DNA of 64,000 nucleotides from Mycobacteriales bacterium (lineage in GTDB: Bacteria > Actinomycetota > Actinomycetes > Mycobacteriales > SCTD01): assembly GCA_030697205.1 (NCBI GenBank), contig JAUYQP010000045.1:1-64000 (forward strand), in the 5' to 3' direction. The number at the start of each line of letters is the position of its first letter. Position 1 is the first letter of the stretch. Shown here piece by piece: positions 33,978 to 41,662 of this stretch. Position numbers and translations under genes: made by a program. The notes beneath the pieces were generated by a model. It worked only from the letters and a program-made list of their open reading frames with translations. It was not told the DNA's origin and did not search any database.

Positions 33978-34883
33978 GTGACCGGGCCCCTCGCGCACGC
34001 GACCGAGCTGCCGGGCTTCTCGGCGGGGGTACTGCTCTCCGAGGCCCGTGCCGAGGTGCTCCCGCTGACCGCCCTGCTGGTCGCTGCAGCCCTCTACCTG
34101 TACGCCGTGACGCGGCTGCGTCGCCGGGGCGACTCCTGGTCACCGCTGCGCACGCTGGCCTTCGTCGGGCTCGGGCTCGGCACGATCGCGATCGCGCTGC
34201 TGAGCGGCCTGGCGGCGTACGACACGTCGCTGTTCGGCGCCCACATGGTCCAGCACATGCTGCTCGCGATGGTCGCGCCGGTCTTCCTCGCGCTCGGCGC
34301 TCCGGTCACCCTCGCGCTGCGCACGCTGCCGGCGCGCCCGCGCGGCTGGCTGATGGCGCTGCTGCACTCCCGGGTCGCGGCGCTGCTGACCTTCCCCCTG
34401 GTGCCGTGGCTGCTGTTCGTCGCGAGCCCGTTCGCGCTCTACTTCACCGGCTGGTACGACGCGACGCTCGACAGCGGTTACCTCCACGAGGCGCTCCACC
34501 TGCACTTCCTCGCGGTCGGCTCGCTGTTCTTCTGGCCGCTGCTCGGCATCGACCCGGTCCCCGGCCGGCGCTCCTACCCGATGCGGATGCTGCTGCTCGC
34601 GGCCACGCTGCCCTTCCACGCCTTCCTGGGCGTGGCGATCATGAGCGTGCCGGCGAGCGGGTCGAGCCTGATCGCCCGCGACCACTACCTCGCGCTGCAC
34701 CCCGTGTCGGAGGCCGTCTTCCAGCAGCAGGTCGGCGGCGGGCTGCTGTGGGCCTCCGGAGACCTCGTCGGGCTGCTCTTCCTCGCCGTCACTCTCACCC
34801 AGTGGATGCGGGCCTCGGAGCGGGAGGCCGCGCGGGAGGACCGGCGGCTGGACCGGCTCGACCGCGCGAGCGCCCCGACCTGA
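33978..34883 (+). CDS. Cytochrome c oxidase assembly protein, caa3_CtaG family
   Basis: 301 residues with seven predicted membrane helices. Conserved His-containing segments [41 protein letters not shown] and [14 protein letters not shown] mark the caa3_CtaG family, linked to CuB insertion into subunit I. It ends in a charged helix ([15 protein letters not shown]). Divergent from the ctaE-qcr operon, with which it belongs functionally. Stop overlaps the next start (TGATG). Confidence 0.9.
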   Translation: MTGPLAHATELPGFSAGVLLSEARAEVLPLTALLVAAALYLYAVTRLRRRGDSWSPLRTLAFVGLGLGTIAIALLSGLAAYDTSLFGAHMVQHMLLAMVAPVFLALGAPVTLALRTLPARPRGWLMALLHSRVAALLTFPLVPWLLFVASPFALYFTGWYDATLDSGYLHEALHLHFLAVGSLFFWPLLGIDPVPGRRSYPMRMLLLAATLPFHAFLGVAIMSVPASGSSLIARDHYLALHPVSEAVFQQQVGGGLLWASGDLVGLLFLAVTLTQWMRASEREAAREDRRLDRLDRASAPT

Positions 34884-35290
34884 TGGGGCTGCTGTCGCGC
34901 TTCCGGCGGCCCGCGGTCGTCGCGGACGTGCGGGCCGACGACCCGGGGCTGGTCGTCGTGGCGAGCTCGTTCGACCCCGCCGCCGCCGACAGCGCGGTCG
35001 TCGCCGCGAGCCTGGCCGACGGCCGCGCCGACCCCGACCGGCCGGTCCTGCTCCGTCACCACCTCAGCGGTCTGGAGCCGCGGCGCGAGGCGCTCGCCGA
35101 GCTGCTCGACCCGTCGTACGCCCTGGTCGGGGGTGAGGGTCGGTTGCTCGTGCAGCGGTCGCAGTCGCTCACGGCGCTCGGTGTCGCGCAGGAGCGGACC
35201 CGGATGGCCGGGCTCGCCCAGCGGCTCGGGGGAGACGCCCTCGGGTGGGACGCCCTGCAGGCGCCCCTACCCATGGGTAACACGTCCTGA
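34883..35290 (+). CDS. Conserved hypothetical protein, 135 residues
   Basis: Begins [32 protein letters not shown], then an alpha/beta pattern (AADSAVVAASLADGRADPDRPVLLRHHLSGLE). No catalytic motif or membrane helix. Translationally coupled to the CtaG-like gene, so perhaps concerned with oxidase assembly, but that is only context. Confidence 0.7.
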   Translation: MGLLSRFRRPAVVADVRADDPGLVVVASSFDPAAADSAVVAASLADGRADPDRPVLLRHHLSGLEPRREALAELLDPSYALVGGEGRLLVQRSQSLTALGVAQERTRMAGLAQRLGGDALGWDALQAPLPMGNTS

Positions 35291-35317
35291 CCTGCGACGA
35301 CGGGTTCGTCAGAGCTC

Positions 35318-35347
35318 TTGACCTACACAGCGCGTCCTGCCTACTGT
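35318..35347 (+). promoter_or_regulatory. Promoter with -35 TTGACC and -10 TACTGT
   Basis: TTGACC (35318-35323) and TACTGT (35342-35347) spaced by 18 bp, about 55 bp before the zinc-ribbon peptide gene. The best vegetative (RpoD/HrdB-type) promoter in the window. Confidence 0.6.
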
Positions 35348-35401
35348 CACCCGGTGTGACCCGGGACACACTCGGTGCACCCAGCGCAAGGGGGACGAGG
35401 C

Positions 35402-35581
35402 GTGGCGAGCGGGACTCGACTGGCGGGAACGACGGGCAAGCCCGTGGAGCGGGCGCGCTCGGGGGCCGGGGCGGCCTGCGCGGTGTGCGGGAGCCGGCTG
35501 TCGTCGTACAACCAGGGCCCCAACTGCTACGCCCACACCCTCGACATCCCGTGGAAGGGCCCCGGCACGCGCCACCGGTGA
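35402..35581 (+). CDS. Small zinc-ribbon-like protein
   Basis: 59 residues. A basic N-terminal half (TRLAGTTGKPVERARS) then CAVCGSRLSSYNQGPNCYAH, with Cys-x2-Cys, a Cys and a His as possible zinc ligands. The GTG at 35402 follows GGGGGACGAGG; an in-frame GTG at 35375 is less likely. Frame conservation with this motif suggests a DNA- or RNA-binding peptide. Resembles WhiB-neighbour style short proteins only superficially. Confidence 0.65.
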   Translation: MASGTRLAGTTGKPVERARSGAGAACAVCGSRLSSYNQGPNCYAHTLDIPWKGPGTRHR

Positions 35582-35589
35582 CGCCTCGC

Positions 35590-35595
35590 TAGGCT
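35590..35595 (+). promoter_or_regulatory. -10-like box, leaderless start
   Basis: TAGGCT, 7 bases before the ATG at 35603. Confidence 0.45.
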
Positions 35596-35602
35596 CGCGC
35601 GC

Positions 35603-36025
35603 ATGAGCGCCCTCACCGTCCTCGTCTACAGCGACGACGCGGCGGTCCGCGACGCGGTCCGCACCGCGGTCGGTCGGCGCCCCGCGAGCGACCTGGCGCG
35701 GCTCGAGTGGGTCGAGGCCGCGACCGGCGCCGCCGTCGTCAAGGCGGTCGACGCGGGCGGCATCGACCTGGTCGTGCTCGACGGCGAGGCGTGGCCGACC
35801 GGTGGCCTGGGCCTCGCCAAGCAGCTCAAGGACGAGATCGCCGACGCCCCGGCGACCCTCGTGCTCGTCGCCCGCAAGGACGACGTCTGGCTCGCGACCT
35901 GGTCGCTCGCCGACGCCGTCGTGCCGCTCCCGATCGACGCCCCGCAGCTCGCCGCTGCGGTCGCGGGCGCTCTGCGCGACCGCGAGCGCGGCCTGCCCGT
36001 GCGGCGCCAGGCGGTCCCGCACTGA
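35603..36025 (+). CDS. Receiver-like (pseudo-receiver) domain protein
   Basis: 140 residues, a stand-alone CheY-like fold. Acidic pair in [14 protein letters not shown] and the phosphoacceptor-position Asp in [14 protein letters not shown] are present, but the conserved Lys of the KP motif is missing ([11 protein letters not shown]) and the switch Thr/Ser is absent (VLVARKDDV), so phosphorylation signalling is doubtful. No output domain. Overlaps trpD by 4 bases. Related stand-alone receivers occur beside trpD in other actinobacteria, from memory. Confidence 0.75.
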   Translation: MSALTVLVYSDDAAVRDAVRTAVGRRPASDLARLEWVEAATGAAVVKAVDAGGIDLVVLDGEAWPTGGLGLAKQLKDEIADAPATLVLVARKDDVWLATWSLADAVVPLPIDAPQLAAAVAGALRDRERGLPVRRQAVPH

Positions 36026-37056
36026 CCAGCTGGCCCACGCTGCTGTCGTCACTGCTGCGACGCGAGGACCTCACCAGCGACGACACCGCCTGGGCGATGG
36101 GCGAGGTCATGGGCGGCGAGGCCAGCCCCGCGCAGCTCGCGGCCTTCGTGGTCGCCCTGCGGGCCAAGGGCGAGACGCCCGAAGAGATCGCCGGCCTGGT
36201 GCAGGTGATGCTGCGCGAGGCGGCCACGGTGGAGGTGCCCGGCCGGGTCGTCGACACCTGCGGCACCGGCGGCGACCGCTCCCACACCGTCAACCTGTCG
36301 ACCATGGCCGCGCTGGTCGTCGCCGGGGCGGGCGTGCCGGTGGTCAAGCACGGCAACCGCGCGGCGTCGTCGGCCTGCGGCTCGGCCGACCTGCTCGAGG
36401 AGCTCGGGGTCGTCGTCGACCTCCCGCCCGCGGCTGTCGGGCCCTGCCTCGCGCAGGCCGGGATCGCCTTCTGCTTCGCGCCGGTCTTCCACCCGGGCAT
36501 GCGCCACGCGGCCGTCGCCCGTCGCGACATCGGGATCCCTACCGCCTTCAACGTCCTCGGGCCGCTCACCAACCCGGCCCGCCCCATGGCCCAGGCCGTC
36601 GGGGTGTCCGACGCGCGGCTCGCGCCGGTGATGGCCGGGGTACTGGCCGCTCGGGGCGCGGACGCGCTCGTCTTCCGCGGCGACGACGGCCTCGACGAGC
36701 TCACCACGACCGGGCCCTCGACGGTCTGGGTGGTCGCCGGCGGGGCGGTGGTCGAGGAGCGCTTCGACCCGGCGGCCCTCGGGATCGCCCGCGCCACGCT
36801 CGAGGACCTGCGCGGTGAGGACGCCGCCTTCAACGCCGCGGTCTGCCGCCGCCTGCTCGCGGGGGAGACCGGTCCGGTCCGCGACGCGGTGCTGCTCAAC
36901 GCCGCCGCAGCGCTGGCCGCCCACGCGGGCGGGTCCGGCCCGCTGGAGGCCCGACTGGGAGAGGGGCTGGCCGGGGCCACGGAGTCGCTGGCCTCCGGGT
37001 CCGCCGAGCGCGCGCTCGCGACCTGGACCGCGGTCAGCCAGTCCCTGCGCCTCTGA
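36022..37056 (+). CDS. trpD: Anthranilate phosphoribosyltransferase, probable CTG start
   Basis: 344 residues. Transfers the phosphoribosyl group of PRPP to anthranilate in tryptophan synthesis. Motifs: [18 protein letters not shown] (PRPP binding), [22 protein letters not shown], the HPGMRHA and NVLGPLTNP segments. Homologues start about where this frame reads [17 protein letters not shown], and there is no ATG, GTG or TTG in frame between there and the upstream stop; the next ATG would delete 25 conserved residues. The CTG at 36022, overlapping the preceding stop as ACTGA and 7 bases after AGGCGG, is therefore the likely start. Confidence 0.92.
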   Translation: MTSWPTLLSSLLRREDLTSDDTAWAMGEVMGGEASPAQLAAFVVALRAKGETPEEIAGLVQVMLREAATVEVPGRVVDTCGTGGDRSHTVNLSTMAALVVAGAGVPVVKHGNRAASSACGSADLLEELGVVVDLPPAAVGPCLAQAGIAFCFAPVFHPGMRHAAVARRDIGIPTAFNVLGPLTNPARPMAQAVGVSDARLAPVMAGVLAARGADALVFRGDDGLDELTTTGPSTVWVVAGGAVVEERFDPAALGIARATLEDLRGEDAAFNAAVCRRLLAGETGPVRDAVLLNAAAALAAHAGGSGPLEARLGEGLAGATESLASGSAERALATWTAVSQSLRL

Positions 37057-37094
37057 CGCTGCCGCGGCCGCCCCGCGCCCGCCCCGCACTCCCA

Positions 37095-37156
37095 TGATCA
37101 ACAGGGGGTCTGCACGGGGACACGCCGTGTCGCGCGTGCAGATCCCCTGATGATCA
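37095..37156. repeat. GATC-type palindrome in a convergent gap
   Basis: CAGGGGGTCTGCACG (37102-37116) pairs with CGTGCAGATCCCCTG (37135-37149), 14 of 15, and both ends are flanked by TGATCA. Between trpD and the convergent Lrp-type gene. Confidence 0.65.
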
Positions 37157-37179
37157 CCGGCCGGGGGTGGCAGCCCGCC

Positions 37180-37461
37180 CTAGGGCTCGATGCCGAGGGA
37201 GAAGGTCGACTCGAGGTCGTGCTGGGAGTAGGCCTGGAAGGCGATGAGCGTCTGCGTGGACAGCACCCCGTCGACCTTGTTGAGCCGCCCGGCGATGGTG
37301 TCGTGCAGGTCCTCGTGCTTGCGGACCCGCACCATCGCGACCAGGTCGACGTCGCCGGCGACGGAGTAGACCTCGCTCACCCCGTCGAGGTCGGCGATCG
37401 CCTGCGCGACCTCGGGGATGCGGTCGACCGCGGCGGACACCATGACGATGGCTGTGATCAC
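37180..37461 (-). CDS. Lrp/AsnC effector-binding (RAM) domain protein without HTH
   Basis: 93 residues: VITAIVMVSAAVDRIPEVAQAIADLDGVSEVYSVAG and VDLVAMVRVRKHEDLHD match the RAM domain of Lrp/AsnC regulators (ferredoxin-like fold). The DNA-binding HTH is absent, so it may modulate another Lrp protein or act as an amino-acid sensor. GTG at 37461 follows TAGGTT by 7 bases. Confidence 0.9.
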   Translation of the reverse strand: MITAIVMVSAAVDRIPEVAQAIADLDGVSEVYSVAGDVDLVAMVRVRKHEDLHDTIAGRLNKVDGVLSTQTLIAFQAYSQHDLESTFSLGIEP

Positions 37462-37468
37462 AGCCCCG

Positions 37469-37474
37469 AACCTA
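37469..37474 (-). promoter_or_regulatory. -10-like box, leaderless start of Lrp-type gene
   Basis: TAGGTT on the minus strand, 7 bases before the GTG at 37461. Confidence 0.45.
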
Positions 37475-37504
37475 CCCACGACGGCGTAGGACGCACGCGC
37501 GGCC

Positions 37505-39262
37505 TCACGCCGACGCGCGAGCAGGGCGGGCGAGCGGCCGCAGGCCACGGCGGTCCGCGAAGGGGTCCGCACTGCCGCGAGCCTCGCCGACGGCGTCGAG
37601 GAAGCTGCGGTGCCCGCCGGCCCCGTGGGCGGGCGAGGCCAGCACGCCGTCGAGCCGGACGAGGCGGGTGCCGTCGGTCTCGAGCCAGCGCAGCACGCAG
37701 CCGACCTCCTCGGCGGTCGCGGCCGGCAGCGGCCCCGGGCCGGGCACGACGGTCTCGGCGGTGGCGACGAGCGCGTCGACGTAGGGCGCCGGGTGGGCAC
37801 CGCGCGGGATGGTGCCGGCCGCGACGAGCCGGCCGTGGCGCACCACCGCGACCTCCCACCCCAGGTCCGCGGTGGGTCGCGCGGCCACCAGCTCCGGCAC
37901 CGAGGTCAGCGACACGATCCGCTGCTGGCGGGCGACGGCCCGCACCAGCGCGGCCAGTCGGTCGCGCTGGGCGGCCGCGTCCTCGAACCGCTCGTCGGCG
38001 GCGAGCGCCTCGATGCGGCGGGTCAGCACCGCGACGAGCGCGCCGGGGTCGGTGGTCACGGCGGTGCGGTAGGCGGCGACGTGGTCGGCGTACGCCTCGA
38101 CGCTCTCCAGGCCTTGGCACGGCGCGCCGCAGCGGCCCATCTCGGCGAGCACGCAGGCGGGGGACGGCCGGCGGGTCGACAACCGCGTGGTGCACTGGCG
38201 CAGCGGGAGCGCCTCGTGGACAGCGGCGACGGCGGCCTCGGCGGTGCGGGTCGAGCCGAAGGGGCCGAGGTAGGTCGCGCCGTCGTCGAGGACGGCGCGG
38301 ACGAGCGAGAGCCGCGGGAAGGCCTCGACGGTGAGCTTCACCCAGACGGCGCGCTCGGGGAACTTCGAGCGGCGGTTGTAGCGCGGCCGGTGCTCGGCGA
38401 TGAGTCGCAGCTCGCGGACCTCGGCCTCGAGGGGGGTGGCGCACACGACCGGGTCGACGCGCTCGGCGATGCCGACCATCTCGGCCATCCGCGAGCGCAT
38501 CTCCGACGCGGTGAAGTACTGCCGGACGCGTGAGCGCAGGTTGGTGCTCTTGCCGACGTAGAGGACCCGGTCGCGGGCGTCGCGGAAGAGGTAGACGCCC
38601 GGCGCGGTCGGTATCGCGTCGGCGAGGTGGCGCTTGCGGCGCTGCTGCGGAGTGACCGTCGCGGAGAAGGTCCGCAGCTCCTCGAGGCTGTGCACGCCGA
38701 GGTTGCCGAGGCGCGCCATCAGCCCGTGGAGCACGTCGACGGTGGCCTGCGCGTCGGCGAGCGCGCGGTGGCAGGGGGTGACGTCGGCGCGGAAGAGCCG
38801 GGCGAGGCTCGAGAGCTTGCAGTCGGGGGCCTCGTCGCGGGTGAGGACGCGGCGGGCGAGGCGCGCGGTGTCGAGGGAGTCGAAGCCGGGCCAGTCGAGG
38901 CCGAGCTGGTCGCAGCCGGCGCGCAGGAAGCCCAGGTCGAAGGGCGCGTTGTGGGCGACCAGCACGGTGCCGCGCGCGAACTCGAGGAACGCCGGCAGTG
39001 CCTGGTCGAGCCGCGGCGCGCCCGCGACCATGGAGTCGGTGATGCCGGTGAGGACCGCGATGAAGGGCGGGATCGCGCGGTCGGGGTTGACCAGCGTCTG
39101 GAACTCCCCGAGGACCTCGCCGCCGCGCACCTTCACCGCGCCGATCTCGGTGATGTGGCAGTCCTTGTGGCTGCCGCCGGTGGTCTCGAGGTCGACCACG
39201 ACGAAGGTCGCGTCGCGCAGCGGCGTGCCCAGTTCGTCGAAGGTCGCCTGCACCGGGATCAC
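37505..39262 (-). CDS. DEDDh 3'-5' exonuclease fused to GIY-YIG (UvrC N-terminal-like) nuclease
   Basis: 585 residues. Residues 15-180: DnaQ-type exonuclease with VVVDLETTG (Asp, Glu), LVAHNAPFD and the terminal HRALADAQAT (His, Asp). Residues 215-300: GIY-YIG domain (PGVYLFRDARDRVLYVGKSTNLRSRV) as in UvrC. A Cys cluster CVLAEMGRCGAPC and a UvrB-interaction-like helical segment (ERFEDAAAQRDRLAAL) follow. Same architecture as Mycobacterium Rv2191 and relatives; probably DNA repair. GTG at 39262 is 7 bases after TACCGT. Confidence 0.93.
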   Translation of the reverse strand: MIPVQATFDELGTPLRDATFVVVDLETTGGSHKDCHITEIGAVKVRGGEVLGEFQTLVNPDRAIPPFIAVLTGITDSMVAGAPRLDQALPAFLEFARGTVLVAHNAPFDLGFLRAGCDQLGLDWPGFDSLDTARLARRVLTRDEAPDCKLSSLARLFRADVTPCHRALADAQATVDVLHGLMARLGNLGVHSLEELRTFSATVTPQQRRKRHLADAIPTAPGVYLFRDARDRVLYVGKSTNLRSRVRQYFTASEMRSRMAEMVGIAERVDPVVCATPLEAEVRELRLIAEHRPRYNRRSKFPERAVWVKLTVEAFPRLSLVRAVLDDGATYLGPFGSTRTAEAAVAAVHEALPLRQCTTRLSTRRPSPACVLAEMGRCGAPCQGLESVEAYADHVAAYRTAVTTDPGALVAVLTRRIEALAADERFEDAAAQRDRLAALVRAVARQQRIVSLTSVPELVAARPTADLGWEVAVVRHGRLVAAGTIPRGAHPAPYVDALVATAETVVPGPGPLPAATAEEVGCVLRWLETDGTRLVRLDGVLASPAHGAGGHRSFLDAVGEARGSADPFADRRGLRPLARPARASA

Positions 39263-39269
39263 CTGTCGG

Positions 39270-39275
39270 ACGGTA
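39270..39275 (-). promoter_or_regulatory. -10-like box, leaderless start of exonuclease gene
   Basis: TACCGT on the minus strand, 7 bases before the GTG at 39262. Confidence 0.45.
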
Positions 39276-39322
39276 GGGCGCTCGTCCGACAGGACGGTGT
39301 ACGCCGCGCCGCGCGATCGACC

Positions 39323-39961
39323 TCAGACGGGCTTGGCGAACACCACGACGTTGCTGCGGTAGCTCTTGCTGCGCCGGTCGAAGTCTCCGCCGCAGGTGAC
39401 GAGCCGCAGGGACTCCTTTCCGTCGCCGCGATAGACCAGCTCAGTGGGGAAGTCGCGCTTGGCGTAGGTGCGGACCAGGGTCACGGCGTAGGTGACCAGC
39501 GAGCCGTCGGCGCGTCGTACCTTGATCGTGTCGCCCTTGCGCAGCTCGTCGATGCGGGCGAAGACACCGGGGCCGCGGAAGCTGTCGACGTGGCCGGCGA
39601 TGACCGCTGGGCCCTTGTCGCCGGGGGCGGGGCCCTGCGCGTACCAGCCGGCGCGCATCGGGTCGGCAGGGACCTGCAGCCGGCCGGCGCGGTCCTTGCG
39701 GAGCCCGATCAGGGAGCTCGTGACCTTCAGCCGGGGGATCCCGATCCGGATCGGAGCCGCCGCCCGTCGCTCCGAGACGGCCACCGCGACGACGGGTCCC
39801 GCGCCGCGCTCCGCGGCGAGGTCCTTGCGCGCCGCGTCGACGAGCACGAGGTCGGTGGCGAGCACTGCAGCGAGGACCACCGCCTGCAGCGCGGGGGTGC
39901 GCCACCGGCGAGCCGGCGCAGGACGAGAGGGGTCGAGTCCTCGTCCTGCGCCGGTCGCCAT
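39323..39961 (-). CDS. Class F sortase
   Basis: 212 residues. N-terminal signal anchor (ALQAVVLAAVLATDLVLVDA), then a sortase beta-barrel with catalytic His in AVIAGHVDSF, Cys in LRLVTCGGDFD and Arg in SYRSNVVVFA. Length and the TCGG context fit class F, the actinobacterial housekeeping-like sortases. It lies 5 bp downstream of the DUF4331 protein whose C-terminus has a surface-anchor layout, making that protein the obvious candidate substrate. Confidence 0.9.
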   Translation of the reverse strand: MATGAGRGLDPSRPAPARRWRTPALQAVVLAAVLATDLVLVDAARKDLAAERGAGPVVAVAVSERRAAAPIRIGIPRLKVTSSLIGLRKDRAGRLQVPADPMRAGWYAQGPAPGDKGPAVIAGHVDSFRGPGVFARIDELRKGDTIKVRRADGSLVTYAVTLVRTYAKRDFPTELVYRGDGKESLRLVTCGGDFDRRSKSYRSNVVVFAKPV

Positions 39962-39966
39962 GGGGA

Positions 39967-41550
39967 TCAGACCGTGACGCTGGTGCGGCGGCGCAGGAGC
40001 AGGCCCGAGCCGGCGAGGGCCGCACCGAGGACCGCGAGGGTCACCGGCAGGACCGGGAGCCCGCCGTCGGCGCTGCCACCGAAGCCGGTCGAGACGCCGC
40101 CCTGAGGAGCGGTCGCCGTCCCACCTGCGCTGTTGCCCGTGCTGTTGCCGGAGGTGGTGCCGGCGGAGCTGCCGCGCGCCTGGGTGCTCGAGCCGGAGTG
40201 CGGGAGCGCGACGTAGGGGAACGCGCTGCCGAAGGCGAGGTCGTTCTCGTTGACGCCGTCACCGGCCGCGAGCGCCTCCACGATCGTGCCGGTACGGACC
40301 GCGCCGACGAGCGCCTGCAGCTCGATGTCGACGACGTCGTCGGTGAGGCGGCGGCCGTTGGGGAAGCCCGCGGTGTCCTTGGCGAGGACGCCGAGGCGGT
40401 TGGCGGTGGCTGCCGGCGCGATCGTGGTGTTGAGGCGCAGCTGCTCCGACGGCGTCACCTTCGGCGGCTGGTTGAGGCCCTTGATGCCGGTGAGGAAGGC
40501 GGCGACGAGGTCGTCGCGAGGGGCGGCGGGGGCCGGCACCTTGTAGATGGCCTCGAGGAGTTTGGGGACCTCGGGGTCGCTCACGCGCGCGACGGCCTCC
40601 ATGACGGAGCCGTCCTTGTCGGGCGTGAGGGAGTTGAAGGCGTCCTTGAGGTTGGCCGGGAGGACGACCTCGTTGACGAGCGGGCTGCCGAGGCGCGAGA
40701 CCTGGACGAAGTCGCCGCTCGGGGTCGCCTTGCCCGGAGTGAGGGTCAGCGTCTGCTGCTCGGTCGTGCTCCAGACGCCGACGATGCCGCTGCCGTCGCC
40801 GCCCTCGGTGAGGGACGCGGTCGGGACCTGCAGCGCGACCGTGTTGACGTTGTAGCCGGTCAGCGTGTCGTTGCCGGCCTCGGACAGGTCGGCGCCGTAG
40901 AGCAGGTCGAAGACGCGCAGGTCGAGGAAGAACGGGTCGTCGGCCTGGCCGACATAGCTCCTGCCGCCGCCGTCCACGGACTCGATGGCCTCGTCGCGCA
41001 GGGACGCGTAGTTGGGCATCGTCGCCTCGCCGACGTTGCTCGGGGCCACCTTGCCGGTGTCGACCAGCGTCTTCGCCATGCCGTCGCCGTCGAGGACCTC
41101 GAGCGTGTAGGTCTGCTTGAACAGCAGCGTCGCGTCGTCGAAGGAGTTCACCGGGCCGTTGGCGTAGAGAAACGTCTCGCCACCGCGCTTGTCGACGTTG
41201 GTGAACGTCCACCGGTAGGTGAGGTCCGGCAGTGCGTCGCCGTCGTTGTCGACCTTGATGTCGTAGCGGTAGCCCTCCGCGCCCCACGGGTAGAAGTTCG
41301 GGCCGCCGGACGGGTCCTGAAAGCCCGTCCAGTTGGCGATGAGCGTCGTGGTGTCGGGGGCGTCGGGGCTGACGAAGGCGTAGGTGTCGGTGTTGTCGAC
41401 GAGCGGGTTTGCGGAGGTCAGGGGGGCCTCGCGGTGGCTGGAGGCGCTGGAGGTGCCGGGAGCCAGGACCAGCGCGCTGCCGGTCATCGCCAGACCGGAC
41501 GCGAGCATCAGGGACCCGGCGCGGCGCGGGGTCGATCGGAGACGGGACAT
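39967..41550 (-). CDS. DUF4331 surface protein with C-terminal membrane anchor
   Basis: 527 residues. Signal peptide (LMLASGLAMTGSALVLAPGTSSA) then SSHREAP, the DUF4331 start, with family blocks DNTDTYAFVSPD, PNFYPWG, YRWTFTNVDKRGG, DDPFFLDLRVFDLLYG, GYNVNTVALQVP and PLVNEVVLPANLKD. A Gly/Ser/Thr linker precedes GGLPVLPVTLAVLGAALAG and a basic RRRT tail, a sorting-signal-like arrangement without a canonical LPXTG. ATG at 41550 has GAGGAG 6 bases upstream. Paralogue of the gene at 44862. Biochemical role of DUF4331 unknown. Confidence 0.88.
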   Translation of the reverse strand: MSRLRSTPRRAGSLMLASGLAMTGSALVLAPGTSSASSHREAPLTSANPLVDNTDTYAFVSPDAPDTTTLIANWTGFQDPSGGPNFYPWGAEGYRYDIKVDNDGDALPDLTYRWTFTNVDKRGGETFLYANGPVNSFDDATLLFKQTYTLEVLDGDGMAKTLVDTGKVAPSNVGEATMPNYASLRDEAIESVDGGGRSYVGQADDPFFLDLRVFDLLYGADLSEAGNDTLTGYNVNTVALQVPTASLTEGGDGSGIVGVWSTTEQQTLTLTPGKATPSGDFVQVSRLGSPLVNEVVLPANLKDAFNSLTPDKDGSVMEAVARVSDPEVPKLLEAIYKVPAPAAPRDDLVAAFLTGIKGLNQPPKVTPSEQLRLNTTIAPAATANRLGVLAKDTAGFPNGRRLTDDVVDIELQALVGAVRTGTIVEALAAGDGVNENDLAFGSAFPYVALPHSGSSTQARGSSAGTTSGNSTGNSAGGTATAPQGGVSTGFGGSADGGLPVLPVTLAVLGAALAGSGLLLRRRTSVTV

Positions 41551-41662
41551 GGTGCTCCTCACGTATGAATCGGACGAATCGCCCGACTGCTTGTGTCATG
41601 CATCCGTCCGGGCGGCCCGCGCGGTTCATTTCCGTGGCCGAGCGGTCGGCCCGCCGGTCAGG

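Noticed and set aside
39967-40100. LPXTG sorting signal at the end of the first DUF4331 protein
   Set aside because: The tail reads GGLPVLPVTL before the helix; no LPXTG is present, so only a sorting-like layout is claimed.
40198-41568. 456-codon plus-strand frame opposite the DUF4331 gene
   Set aside because: Shadow frame of a gene with a signal peptide and full family motifs on the other strand.
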